The notes beneath the pieces were generated by a model. The model made no database searches. It had not been told where the DNA came from and saw only the letters and a list, made by a program, of their open reading frames with translations. The translations under genes were made by a program, and so were the position numbers. DNA of 64,000 bases, taken from an uncultured Oleiphilus sp. (GTDB lineage: Bacteria; Pseudomonadota; Gammaproteobacteria; Pseudomonadales; Oleiphilaceae). Positions within the stretch are counted from its first letter, which is position 1, and every line of letters begins with the position of its first letter. Shown in pieces: positions 29,839 to 39,099 of this stretch. The stretch covers positions 1 to 64,000 of the forward strand of contig CAJWBE010000006.1 of the NCBI GenBank assembly GCA_913020045.1, read 5' to 3'.

Positions 29839-30795
29839 ATGCTGAAGATTTTTTTTGTTTTAATGCTATCTCTTTTGATGGTCGGATGCAGTAGTAGCGA
29901 TGATGAGCCGCGTGCTAAAGCGCGCTTTCTTCCTGAAATCGGGGAGATAAAAACCACTATTCTGCACTCACACCCTACCTTTCATAGCAAGTGGGGCATT
30001 TCACCGTCGCGGAATATCCGCTTCGCTATTTCTGCCGAAGTGTCTGACCCACAAGGCCTAGATAACCTTGAGAACGTTTATGTACGAGAAGTAACCGACG
30101 GCTTTTCATGGTCGTTTTTTGGTGGAAAAGTCAGTATTCCCTTAGACGAATGTTACAAGGCCGCTTTCGGTACTTTTGAGTGTGTGTTTTATAGTAGTAC
30201 GCGCTTGGATACTATTTTATTGAAAGATTGGGAGTTGGTCGCCGAAGACGTAAACGGCAATACTGAAACCGAGTCTTTTAAGTTTCGGCTACCGGGAGGA
30301 GACTTACCGAGTGATGAGGAGCCTCTTGGTTTACCTTCCCCAGATCGTTTTGTTTACTCCGCTGAATATGGAGGCTCGAGTATTGGTGGTATTGCCGGCT
30401 TAGAAGCGATGACAGTGGATGATAACAACCTCTTGTTTACTTCCAATCTAGGGACTCAAACCTTTCGAATCGAATTTGAAACAACCGACAGCCGTGTTGC
30501 ATATTATGAGCTTGCTTTCTATGACAAGCCTTCAGTAGCAGGTGACCCGCCAGAGTATGTGGGTTCTGCGTCATTCGATAGCCTGAGCATTTCAAGCACG
30601 CCCATCGTATTGGGTTTACCTGTTGAGCTTGATTTAAACTGGTTCGAAATTGATTTTGAAGACGGCTACGATGCGACGGACGTAGATGGCTTGCATATAA
30701 AGCTACTTGACGCGCCAAGCGCTGGCGGCAGTTTAAATGGATTTACGCATGTCAGTTATTCGGAGTTTATAACGCTGCCGGCCGTGCCAGAGTAG
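29839..30795 (+). CDS. Lipoprotein of unknown function
   Basis: 318 residues. The signal peptide ends in a lipobox (LLMVGCSSS, Cys at 17) followed by Asp-rich SSDDEPRA; Ser at +2 points to outer-membrane sorting. The mature protein is rich in beta-type segments (FAISAEVSDPQGLDNLENVYVRE, TFRIEFETTDSRVAYYELAF, FVYSAEYGGSS), resembling Ig-like or cadherin-like surface domains, but no family is recognised. It may share a transcript with the upstream membrane protein. Directly downstream, on the other strand, lies a decayed frame. Confidence 0.8.
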   Translation: MLKIFFVLMLSLLMVGCSSSDDEPRAKARFLPEIGEIKTTILHSHPTFHSKWGISPSRNIRFAISAEVSDPQGLDNLENVYVREVTDGFSWSFFGGKVSIPLDECYKAAFGTFECVFYSSTRLDTILLKDWELVAEDVNGNTETESFKFRLPGGDLPSDEEPLGLPSPDRFVYSAEYGGSSIGGIAGLEAMTVDDNNLLFTSNLGTQTFRIEFETTDSRVAYYELAFYDKPSVAGDPPEYVGSASFDSLSISSTPIVLGLPVELDLNWFEIDFEDGYDATDVDGLHIKLLDAPSAGGSLNGFTHVSYSEFITLPAVPE

Positions 30796-31100
30796 GTAGG
30801 TCTTGCTCGTCTTGCGTTACTCTTCTTGAGTTGGGTGTCAAACAGGCTGAGAGCGATCGCTAGGTCATCGGGATTTTCAGCCACGAGTGTTTCTAAAGCT
30901 TTTAGTGAAGTTTCTTTCTAGGGCTCTTGTATCTCTAGTATGGAGAGAAGAGCGTCGGCTGACTCACCACTGCCTGCGACTATTTACTTGTGAATACCTG
31001 CGCCAAAGGCAATGACTAGCTCTTTAGCGTTGTCAGTTATTAGGTTTTCATAAGTCGATAGGTGCTTAAAAATTCTTCATCGTAGACGTTAGTTACATTT
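30796..31100 (-). pseudogene. Decayed gene remnant
   Basis: 338 bp separate the two flanking genes and no intact gene fits. On the minus strand one frame reads protein-like sequence broken by two stops: YENLITDNAKELVIAFGAG, stop, VAGSGESADALLSILEIQEP, stop, then SLKALETLVAENPDDLAIAL and SLFDTQLKKSNARR. A third disruption near 31055 shifts the frame from EEFLSTY to ENLITD. The composition (Ala, Leu, Glu-rich helices) looks like real coding sequence. The family is not recognised. Confidence 0.45.
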
Positions 31101-31133
31101 CATAGGAGCGCTAAGCGCGGCGATACGCTACTC

Positions 31134-31766
31134 ATGGCAGACCCATCATACACTCTCCATTATTTTCATGATCCCATGTGCAGTTGGTGCTGGGGTTATC
31201 GGCCTACTTGGTTGGAGGTACAATCCCATTTGCCTGAGTCGGTTAGTGTTGTATATCAGCTTGGTGGGCTTGCGTCAGATACGGATCAACCGATGCCTGT
31301 CGCAATGCGTCAGCAGCTGGAACAAACTTGGCAGCGTATTCACCTGCAGCTGGGAACCGAGTTTAATTTTGAATTTTGGCGTAAATGTTCGCCACGCCGC
31401 AGCACCTATCCTGCGTGTCGAGCAGTGATAGCGGCACAAGTGCAAGGCCAAGAGATGGAGATGATTTTTGAAATCCAGCGGGCGTACTATTTATGTGCCA
31501 AAAACCCGTCGGACTTAGATACCCTGGAGTCTCTTGCTGAATCCTTAGGCCTTGATATTGCTGAGTTCATCAAAGATATGAGTTCCGAGAAAACTGAGCA
31601 AGTACTTGCGTCGCAAGTCGCGCTCGCCAAGCATTGGAACGTCCCGGGCTATCCAAGTCTAGTGTTAGATACCGCAGGAAGGTTGACCCATATCCCAGTA
31701 GATTACAAAAGTTCTGAGTCGACAATAGCGCGTATTAGCTTAGAGCTGGCGAGTGTAAATGCTTAA
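31134..31766 (+). CDS. DsbA-family thioredoxin-fold protein
   Basis: 210 residues with no signal peptide, so it is cytoplasmic. The redox centre is C16-S-W-C19 in FHDPMCSWCWGY; the helical insertion follows (AQVQGQEMEMIFEIQRAYYL), then the cis-proline region WNVPGYPSLVL. This matches the FrnE/2-hydroxychromene-carboxylate-isomerase-like DsbA group, whose members act in disulphide exchange or glutathione-dependent isomerisation. It stands alone, 188 bp before the AraC-type regulator. Confidence 0.9.
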   Translation: MADPSYTLHYFHDPMCSWCWGYRPTWLEVQSHLPESVSVVYQLGGLASDTDQPMPVAMRQQLEQTWQRIHLQLGTEFNFEFWRKCSPRRSTYPACRAVIAAQVQGQEMEMIFEIQRAYYLCAKNPSDLDTLESLAESLGLDIAEFIKDMSSEKTEQVLASQVALAKHWNVPGYPSLVLDTAGRLTHIPVDYKSSESTIARISLELASVNA

Positions 31767-31953
31767 GTGGCTTTTGGTGCTAGCCTGCCAACTTCATCTG
31801 TGAAGCGTTTGGAAAAAACAAGGTGTTTAGAATCGTTGACTGATGTGATGGGGCGTTGTTATTTGTTGTTGAAATGACCGGCTGTATTGCTTGCTAAGCC
31901 TTAAAGGCACTAGATAAAATAGGCGCCTAGTCATCCAAGGGTCAAACGACTTC

Positions 31954-32973
31954 ATGAACGAAACGACCGTGAGTATTTCCTCTGCTCGATCTGTCCTGCA
32001 TTATTTGAAGACTCATGGTTTTTTATGCGATGAGCGTCAAGCTTCTTTGCTTACAAAATTGTCTCTCGCGCCTGAAACTCTTGATGACAAAGAGGCTCGT
32101 TTGTCGTTGTCGACTTACTATCGCTTGTGGGAAGAAGCTGAACTTCTCACGAATGACCCTGCGATTGGTTTGCACATTGGCCAAAATAGTTACGCTGACT
32201 TAATGGGCTTGGTCGGTAATATTTTGGTTCATAGTGACGATCTGGAAAAGGCAATTGAACAGTATGTGCGCCTGTTTAGCTTAGTAAATAACGGTATCGA
32301 GCTGAACTTTGATCGGCAGGGGCGCTTTTCTATTCTAGAGTTTCACTACCATAAACCAGAGTTTTATTGCCGTGCGGATATGGAGCGAACGTTGGCGTTG
32401 GCAATATTGCGCACACATCAGTACGTTAATGATGAAGTGGTTTTAAAGAAGGTGAGTGTTGCCCACCCTGAGCCGGAGTATTCGTCTGAGTATCAGAAAG
32501 TATTTGGCTGTCCTGTCGAGTTTGATAAGAAAGTATGCAGTATTACCTTTTCTAGCCGGTTTTTGTATTTTAGCCCGAAGCAGAAAAACCCTTATATCCA
32601 GTCAGCATTGCAGGGGTATGCCGAGGCTATTCATACGCGCTTGTTCAAACGGAAAATCGGCGACAAGGTAAAAGATATCGTGCTAGAAGAGCTGCCGAGT
32701 GGGAAGGTTGATATCGACATGGTAGCGCAGCGCTTGCACATGAGCCGCCAAACCTTGTACCGAAAACTTAAAAAAGAATCGCTCATATTCCAGGAGTTGG
32801 TCGAAGATATTCGACGCGAGAAAGCCTTAGAGGTTATTAAGGATGAAAGCCTCTCATTGAGCGAAATTGCCTTCGTTTTAGGGTTTTCTGAATTAAGTGC
32901 GTTTAGTCGAGCCTTTAAACGATGGACGGGTACCCGCCCAAAACAATACCGTAATGAGCTGCCAGACGAATAA
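31954..32973 (+). CDS. AraC-family transcriptional regulator
   Basis: 339 residues. The N-terminal two thirds is the Arabinose_bd-type ligand domain (LSLSTYYRLWEEAELLTNDPAIGLHIG; MERTLALAILRTH; FSSRFLYFSPKQKNPYIQ). The C-terminus has two helix-turn-helix units: VDIDMVAQRLHMSRQTLYRKLK and LSLSEIAFVLGFSELSAFSRAF, then RWTGTRPKQYR. Relatives often control fatty-acid or lipid-type pathways in response to a small ligand. It lies convergent to the fatty-acid synthesis operon (fabA to acp) and is a reasonable candidate regulator of it, but no shared binding site was identified. Confidence 0.92.
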   Translation: MNETTVSISSARSVLHYLKTHGFLCDERQASLLTKLSLAPETLDDKEARLSLSTYYRLWEEAELLTNDPAIGLHIGQNSYADLMGLVGNILVHSDDLEKAIEQYVRLFSLVNNGIELNFDRQGRFSILEFHYHKPEFYCRADMERTLALAILRTHQYVNDEVVLKKVSVAHPEPEYSSEYQKVFGCPVEFDKKVCSITFSSRFLYFSPKQKNPYIQSALQGYAEAIHTRLFKRKIGDKVKDIVLEELPSGKVDIDMVAQRLHMSRQTLYRKLKKESLIFQELVEDIRREKALEVIKDESLSLSEIAFVLGFSELSAFSRAFKRWTGTRPKQYRNELPDE

Positions 32974-33065
32974 AAAAAGGCCTGTTTCAGTAAAGGGGTA
33001 GGATACTAAAAAGGCCAAGTACTCGCCGTGCATTTCGCGTATTACGCGCTATTTCTTCCGTTGGA

Positions 33066-33302
33066 TTAGGCGTTCTCTGTTGTAATCAGCTTTATGACAT
33101 CTTCGACCGTTTTAACATTCTCGGCAACGTCATCGGGAATTTCGATATCAAACCCTTCTTCCAGTGCCATCACTAACTCAACGGTATCTAAGGAGTCTGC
33201 GCCTAGATCATCGACAAAGCTCGCTTTGTCGGTCACGAGTGCTGCTTCAACCCCTAGTTGCTCTACAATAATGGCTTTAATTTTTGCATGTAAATCTGAC
33301 AT
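33066..33302 (-). CDS. Acyl carrier protein
   Basis: 78 residues, acidic, with the phosphopantetheine-attachment motif [16 protein letters not shown], where Ser37 would be modified. It carries the growing acyl chain as a thioester. It is the last gene of the fabA-fabB-fabV-carboxylase run, 54 bp after the carboxylase stop. It closely resembles housekeeping AcpP; the presence of a second acpP elsewhere would tell whether this one is dedicated to the local pathway. Confidence 0.95.
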   Translation of the reverse strand: MSDLHAKIKAIIVEQLGVEAALVTDKASFVDDLGADSLDTVELVMALEEGFDIEIPDDVAENVKTVEDVIKLITTENA

Positions 33303-33356
33303 TTTTCTTTCCTTTTGATAGATAAAAACAGTGTTTTGATATGGTTAGTTTTTTCG

Positions 33357-36300
33357 CTATATCGCCGTCAGGCTCATAAAAACTTCGCCTTTCTGAAGGT
33401 ATTGCCCCTCGATATCACGGCAGTGCTTCACACGATATTGCGTTGCTGGTAGCCCCTTCGGAAGTAATTGTTCAAGCGTGACGGGCATGAACATTTTCAT
33501 GACTTCAAGTAATAGCAATGTTTGGTCTGTGCTAATGATGTCACCTGCCTTAACGAAGCGGGGCAGGTCTGGGGATGCTGCCACCCATGCGATTCCGGCC
33601 GAGGGCAGCTTAAGAAGGTAATCTTCGCCGTCGATTTCAAGTAGAGAGTTATGTTCAGCGTTAGAGACAGTTGACTCGAATTGTTCTGTCTCTTGTTGGG
33701 AATTGGCCCACTCATCGACGAAATGCGTTGAGAAATGTCCACCTGAAAACGGCTCGCTCGAGAGTAAGGCTTGAAGTAAAGGTAGGTTAGTCGCAACACC
33801 CTCTATGACACATTGACTAAGCATACCCTCCATGCGCTCAAGCGCTTGTTCACGGCTTTTGCCATGAACCACTATTTGAGCAATAAGGTTGTCATAAAAT
33901 GGCGTTACCTCAACGCCTTTTTCGGCAATGGATAGCACTCGACTGTACGCATGTTCTGGAAATATTACCTTCGTAAACGTACCTGTCGCGGGTTCAACAA
34001 TGAGTTGGGCCGCTTGGTCACCGCTCGGCGGTGATAGGCGGATCGCTTCCGCGTTGATGCGAACTTCAATCGCATGTCCGTGAGGCTGAATATACTCTGG
34101 AATATCGGCAATACTCTCGCCTTCGGCAATGCGTAGCTGTTGCTCTACCAGGTCAATATTTGTCGTCATCTCTGTGACAATATGCTCGACTTGCAGGCGC
34201 GTGTTCATTTCCATGAAATAGAAACATTTGCGGTCTAAGTCGTACAGGAATTCTACGGTGCCCGCGCCGATATATTGAATCGTCTCTGAGAGTTGCCGGC
34301 TCCATGAGCGCAGTGACTCGATTTGGTTTTTTGAAATGACGTACTCGCCTGACTCTTCAATGACTTTTTGTCTGTTTCTCTGAGTCGAGCAATCTCGCAC
34401 GCCGATCATACGAAAGTTTCCTTGTCGATCTCGCAGGACCTGGACTTCTATATGTCGTACGTTTTCTACTAGTCGTTCCAAGTAGACGTCGCCACAGCCA
34501 AACGCACTGGCGGCTTCTTGTCTGACGCGGTGGAACGTTTTTTCGAGATCTTTGGATGTAAAAACGGTACCGATACCTTTTCCGCCACCGCCATGACTGG
34601 CTTTGATCAATAAAGGAAAGCCTATTTGCTCCATCACTATCTTCGCTTGGGCCGCGCTGCTAACGACGCCTTGGCTGCCGGGAACGGTCGGTACATTTGC
34701 TAATCTAGCCGTCGCGATGGCTTGAGACTTGTCACCCATTCTGGCGATGGATGATGCAGTCGGGCCAATAAAGTTTAGGCCTTGTTGATGGCACCCCTCT
34801 GCAAAATCTGCGTTCTCCGATAGAAAACCGATTCCTGGATGAAGCGCATCGACCTGTTCGAGTTGTGCGACACGTAGCACGGAATCGGCGTTCAAATAGC
34901 TTTCATCTGAGCTTTGTCCGCCGAGGCAAACCAAGCGATCGTTTTGCTTAAGGTGCTTAACCGCTGCTGAGCGCATATCCGGGTCGGATTGCACTAGTAC
35001 GACTTGCTTTTTATAGGCGTGAGCACCTTGAATTAGACGTAAAGCGGTGCAGCCGCGAGCGTGAACCAACAGAGTATTGATTGAGCCGAATTGCTTCTTT
35101 GGTATTGACGGTGCAGGGAGCACTTTTGAGTTTGATATGGGTGACAACCAAGCACCTAAGAGTTCGGTAACGCCTAAGTTTGGGAGCGGTAGATCTGGGT
35201 CTATCGCCTGTAATCGACGGTCGAGTTCACTGGATACCGGATGGCGTACCAGACCTTTCATTGACCGCCTTGACGACTTGGCGCTGTCGGCGCTCGACGT
35301 ATTGTTGTCTTGTTGAAAGAGGTAGTTGGATAGAGTGCCTTGCAGAGTCAAATGCTCAGGGACCACAACTTGCCCGGCAAACGGCACGTTGGCCCCGGAC
35401 AGATAATACGTATCGACGCACGGATGCGTGACGAAGCTGGCTTGAGCGCCGCCGGTGCAATCACCATAGCCAATGACAAGTATGCGCCCGCCGTTTTCAG
35501 TGAAACGGTTGATAGCTTCGTTGGCAACCGCCATTGAGAACAGGGCTGCAGCGCCTTCTTTCGTTTGCATTCCCGCGGAAGAAACAATACCGATAACTGG
35601 AAGCTGCTGTTCTTGCGCATAAGCCAGAAGTCGGCATAGTTTTTCAGCCGCCGCCATGTCGAAAGCGCCGGCTTGAAATGAGTGGTTACTGATAAATGCG
35701 GCGACGCGAGTACCGTTTTCGTCTGTGCTCTCGTTTTCAGATAGTGGTGCACGGCGAATCAGACCGGAACCGGTGATGAGTCCGCATGGCGTGTCCTTAG
35801 CGACCCTTGCTTGTGTGATGCGCTCGGCGAACCCTGGAAATTGCTTAGGGTCCTTCGTAATTATGGTGTCGTCTTGGGTGTTAAAGTCCGTAAAGAGTAA
35901 TTCCGTCCACTGCACAGCCGAGATGGCTAGCAAGGGCTTTAGTCCGTCGAGCTCTTCTTGAATTCGAATGTTGCGAGAGGCATTTGTGAGCTTTGCCCAA
36001 AAATCTTTCTGGCGTCCAATATGTGTGGGTTGAAACGCGCCGCTGAAGGCTAGTCCTCTTGCTTGCGAGACAAACAAGCGACAGAGCAGGGTACCGCTAT
36101 AGTAAGCCGCGACAACGAAGGCGACTTTATCTAGGCGGGGCATCTGGCGCTGCTTCCACTCACTTAGGCGTTGCAACTGAGGTTGTAGCACGGCTTTTTG
36201 ATCAAGGAAATAGAGCCAGTTTAAAAAATACGCGCAACGGTGAGGGTGAATACCTGCTTCGCTTGCGGCTTTCTGCGCTGAGGACCATAGCGTACTGACA

Positions 36301-37874
36301 GTGTCTTCCGATAAGTTTTGATGGCGCGAGTATTCGTGAGCCACTGGGCAAAGCTCACTTAGGAAACCGTCATAGCAGGTATTCAGCACTCTTAAGTATT
36401 CGAGCTGAACGATGATTAAACTCTTTAGACTACGAATCTGAAGAAGCTCTCGAAGGTCGCTCAGTTCTGTGTCAGAGGCTAGTCGTTTCTGGTTGTTCTG
36501 CTCTGCATCACTTTGCTTGTAGTGTAAGAGGTGTTGGTCGAAATCACCTTGCCATTGATGGAAACATTCAAAGGCTATTTCCAGTGCAAGTTGCTCGAGT
36601 AGCCCAGTCTCGACTGTGTTTAGAGAAACACTGATGCGCGCATTGGAGCTAGTTGGCGTTTCGTTGATTGCCTTTTTTACCTTGCGCCATACGTGCGCAA
36701 TGCGTTTGTGATATCGAATCGGTTGTGATCGAGCGAGCCAGTTCTGCCAATCGTCGTCTTTTTGCATGGTTGGCGTCTGGTCGCTCACTTTAATGGACAC
36801 AGGCGCAGGCGTTACCGGGCTTAATGCATGCTCACCTTCTTGAAACTGAAGTCGAGATTTCAGTGTTGCCCAACGTAGTTCACGTAAGTTTCGGCCATCG
36901 CGCGCTTGAGATTGGAGCTGGTATAAGTTGTCTATTAATGCGTCTTTTAGCGCGTCGATGCTAGCGATGGGGTCTGCGGGACTATAGTTGATGACACCGT
37001 CAACCACGCCTTCTTGGGCAAGTTCGATGGCGCTGATACCAATACGCTGTGCGCATTCTTGCCAGCTGAGTTTTTCTTTTCGCGCAATTGCCGCTAAGCC
37101 CTGTGGCTGAATGGTATTGAATACGGCATCTTTCAGAGCGAGTAGAACGTTCGTTGAAGCCAGAGGGATCGCGCCGCCTGAATACGCTTTGCCAACAATA
37201 ACGCCAATGCTCGGGACCGACAGCTTCGTGAAAGAGGCAATCAGGCTTGATATGCTGTGAGCTTGCAGGCCAAGATTAGCTTCGTCGCCTGCTGCGGCGC
37301 CAGGGGTGTCGATAAACGTTATGACTGGCAGTCCTTGATTGGCAGAGTCTGCTAGCCAGTCTTCGACATGTTGATGATGCTCGGGCTGCCAAACACCATT
37401 TCGAATCGCTCGGTTTTGGACGATGACAGACACTAATTCTGCTGGCTTGTTGAGCGCCGTTTGATCACAAGTTGATGTCTTCTGCAACGATACTCGAGCG
37501 AGAATGAGTGGGCCCCTCTCTTCTTCGAAGAGCACGCTGGTCGCAATTTTTTTAACTAACTGCCAGGCAGAAGGACGACTTAGGTTGTCGACAGGGTGTA
37601 GAAGCTGCTCTGCATATTGTTCGTTGCTAAGGCCGTCGATAGCGCTGCAAGCAGCATCGATTTCTTGTTGGGTCATCAGTGAGGCATTGGTATGGCTAAG
37701 GGCTTCATTCGTTTGGCGCGCAGTCATGCTTTGTTGCTCATGGCGATGTTGTTCATGACTGAGTTGTTCATGGCTGCGCTGTTCATAACTAAGTTGTTCA
37801 TAAATACGTTGCTTCAATATTGTTGTTGCCGAGTTTTTTGTCTCTGCATTTTTCTCTTTGTTGAGTTGCAACAT
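33357..37874 (-). CDS. Single-chain acetyl-CoA carboxylase, order CT-alpha, CT-beta, BC, BCCP
   Basis: 1505 residues. Parts in order: a Gln/His/Glu-rich repeat leader (20-50); an AccA-like carboxyltransferase half (about 100-330; VITFIDTPGAAAGDEAN, GKAYSGGAIPLAS); a helical linker region with no recognised family (about 330-670); an AccD-like half (about 690-880; FQAGAFDMAAAEKLCRLLAY, SSAGMQTKEGA, DCTGGAQASFV); an AccC-like biotin carboxylase (about 930-1400; ATP-grasp loop ASHGGGGKGIG, MEMNTRLQVEH); and a biotin carrier with EVMKM (Lys1460). It would make malonyl-CoA in one chain. In eukaryotic ACC the order is the reverse (BC, BCCP, then beta and alpha). AccD's zinc ribbon is not seen. It starts 4 bp after fabV and is followed by acp. 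Confidence 0.9.
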   Translation of the reverse strand: MLQLNKEKNAETKNSATTILKQRIYEQLSYEQRSHEQLSHEQHRHEQQSMTARQTNEALSHTNASLMTQQEIDAACSAIDGLSNEQYAEQLLHPVDNLSRPSAWQLVKKIATSVLFEEERGPLILARVSLQKTSTCDQTALNKPAELVSVIVQNRAIRNGVWQPEHHQHVEDWLADSANQGLPVITFIDTPGAAAGDEANLGLQAHSISSLIASFTKLSVPSIGVIVGKAYSGGAIPLASTNVLLALKDAVFNTIQPQGLAAIARKEKLSWQECAQRIGISAIELAQEGVVDGVINYSPADPIASIDALKDALIDNLYQLQSQARDGRNLRELRWATLKSRLQFQEGEHALSPVTPAPVSIKVSDQTPTMQKDDDWQNWLARSQPIRYHKRIAHVWRKVKKAINETPTSSNARISVSLNTVETGLLEQLALEIAFECFHQWQGDFDQHLLHYKQSDAEQNNQKRLASDTELSDLRELLQIRSLKSLIIVQLEYLRVLNTCYDGFLSELCPVAHEYSRHQNLSEDTVSTLWSSAQKAASEAGIHPHRCAYFLNWLYFLDQKAVLQPQLQRLSEWKQRQMPRLDKVAFVVAAYYSGTLLCRLFVSQARGLAFSGAFQPTHIGRQKDFWAKLTNASRNIRIQEELDGLKPLLAISAVQWTELLFTDFNTQDDTIITKDPKQFPGFAERITQARVAKDTPCGLITGSGLIRRAPLSENESTDENGTRVAAFISNHSFQAGAFDMAAAEKLCRLLAYAQEQQLPVIGIVSSAGMQTKEGAAALFSMAVANEAINRFTENGGRILVIGYGDCTGGAQASFVTHPCVDTYYLSGANVPFAGQVVVPEHLTLQGTLSNYLFQQDNNTSSADSAKSSRRSMKGLVRHPVSSELDRRLQAIDPDLPLPNLGVTELLGAWLSPISNSKVLPAPSIPKKQFGSINTLLVHARGCTALRLIQGAHAYKKQVVLVQSDPDMRSAAVKHLKQNDRLVCLGGQSSDESYLNADSVLRVAQLEQVDALHPGIGFLSENADFAEGCHQQGLNFIGPTASSIARMGDKSQAIATARLANVPTVPGSQGVVSSAAQAKIVMEQIGFPLLIKASHGGGGKGIGTVFTSKDLEKTFHRVRQEAASAFGCGDVYLERLVENVRHIEVQVLRDRQGNFRMIGVRDCSTQRNRQKVIEESGEYVISKNQIESLRSWSRQLSETIQYIGAGTVEFLYDLDRKCFYFMEMNTRLQVEHIVTEMTTNIDLVEQQLRIAEGESIADIPEYIQPHGHAIEVRINAEAIRLSPPSGDQAAQLIVEPATGTFTKVIFPEHAYSRVLSIAEKGVEVTPFYDNLIAQIVVHGKSREQALERMEGMLSQCVIEGVATNLPLLQALLSSEPFSGGHFSTHFVDEWANSQQETEQFESTVSNAEHNSLLEIDGEDYLLKLPSAGIAWVAASPDLPRFVKAGDIISTDQTLLLLEVMKMFMPVTLEQLLPKGLPATQYRVKHCRDIEGQYLQKGEVFMSLTAI
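37734..37808. repeat. Five copies of a 15-bp tandem repeat, in frame
   Basis: Five units with the consensus TTGTTCATGGCTNAG on the plus strand occupy 75 bp in the 5' coding part of the carboxylase gene. On the coding strand they encode five 5-residue units of the type HEQLS/YEQRS/HEQHR. Because 15 is a multiple of three, copy-number changes would not break the gene. Confidence 0.85.
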
Positions 37875-37878
37875 GGGT

Positions 37879-39099
37879 TTAGTCGTCTGCGAATGAGGGT
37901 AGGGTGGGCACGGGCAATGAGTAGTCTATGCTCGGCCACTCGAATCCGAATAACTTTAAGAAGTCTGTTTGGTAACCGTCTACATCACTTATCGCCGATA
38001 GGTTTTCTTCTGATACTTGCTGCCATAGTTCACTGACTTCATGTTGGATAGCGGGGTTTAGCTCTCTGTCATCTAGTCGAAAACGATATGGTCGATCGCG
38101 TTTACAGGTTTGAAGGTGCTCTGGGTATAAGCCGGTATCGAACAGTCGAATGATCTGTTCTATGCAGCCTTCATGATTGCCGCGCGCTTTCATCACACGG
38201 TAGAGCAAAGAAATGTACAAGGGTAGCGAGGGGATTGCCGCGCTGGATTGGGTCACGATTGCTTTCAGCACAGCGACATTTGCCCGTGATGAGTTGTTGT
38301 CGTTAAGAAGTTCGTCATTAATACGTTGGCAATAATATTCGAGGTCCTCTTTCGCCATACCTAAGGTGCCGCCGCCGTAGATTGAGCGAGTTAAGTCACC
38401 CCCCAGATAGCTAAAAGCAACGGTTTTACAGTGCGCCGATAGTGCATTGGCGTCGCTAAGGAATTTCATCCATTCAAACCAGTCTTCGCCACCCATCACC
38501 GTCACTGTGTCATCAATCTCTTGTTGGCTCGCCGCTTCAAGGGTAAACGGTTTTAAGGCGCCACTCGCTGTATCGATCGATTGACCCTGAACTGCCGTGT
38601 TGATCGGTTTGATCACCGATTGGTGGGTAACGAGTTCTTGTTCCGTATTTAGCTTGCTTCTGCGTGGTGCTGCCAAACTATAGATAACTAGATCGACTTT
38701 ACCCATAGAGGCTTTGATCGACTCGAGCGTTTCTTGTTTGATTTCTGTAGAGAAAGCATCGCCACTAATGCTATGGGCTGACCTGCCTGATGACCTGGCC
38801 CAACGTTGGAAATAATAATCGTTGTACCAGCCTGCGCTCGCCGTTTTGTTGGCTTTAGGGGGCTTCTCAAACGACACCGATAATGTACTTGCGCCATAAC
38901 CCGCGCTGCACACAACCCTGCTGGCAAGCCCATATCCGGCTGATCCACCAATGATGAGCACGTTCTTCGGACGGGATTCGTGTTTATTTTCGGCTAGCGT
39001 TAGCGCCTGTTGAATCTGCTGCTCAACATTTTTCTGGCATCCGTGAGGGTGTGCGGTGGTGCATAAAAAGCCCCTAACTTTCGGCTGGATTTGTATCAT
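37879..39099 (-). CDS. fabV: Trans-2-enoyl-ACP/CoA reductase
   Basis: 406 residues, the FabV length. It has the long Rossmann NADH site (VLIIGGSAGYGLASRVVC, about 47-64), VDLVIYSLAAPRRSKL, and the active-site pair Tyr241-x8-Lys250 in SIYGGGTLGMAKEDLEYY. FabV does the last step of each elongation round and is naturally tolerant of triclosan. Compared with common FabV proteins the residues after the Tyr (GGG in place of W-x-G) differ, which could change chain-length preference. The gene starts on an ATGA overlap with fabB. Confidence 0.93.
   Translation of the reverse strand: MIQIQPKVRGFLCTTAHPHGCQKNVEQQIQQALTLAENKHESRPKNVLIIGGSAGYGLASRVVCSAGYGASTLSVSFEKPPKANKTASAGWYNDYYFQRWARSSGRSAHSISGDAFSTEIKQETLESIKASMGKVDLVIYSLAAPRRSKLNTEQELVTHQSVIKPINTAVQGQSIDTASGALKPFTLEAASQQEIDDTVTVMGGEDWFEWMKFLSDANALSAHCKTVAFSYLGGDLTRSIYGGGTLGMAKEDLEYYCQRINDELLNDNNSSRANVAVLKAIVTQSSAAIPSLPLYISLLYRVMKARGNHEGCIEQIIRLFDTGLYPEHLQTCKRDRPYRFRLDDRELNPAIQHEVSELWQQVSEENLSAISDVDGYQTDFLKLFGFEWPSIDYSLPVPTLPSFADD

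Noticed and set aside
37734-37808. 15-bp tandem repeat considered as an intergenic VNTR or CRISPR
   Set aside because: It lies in frame within the carboxylase coding sequence with no spacers.
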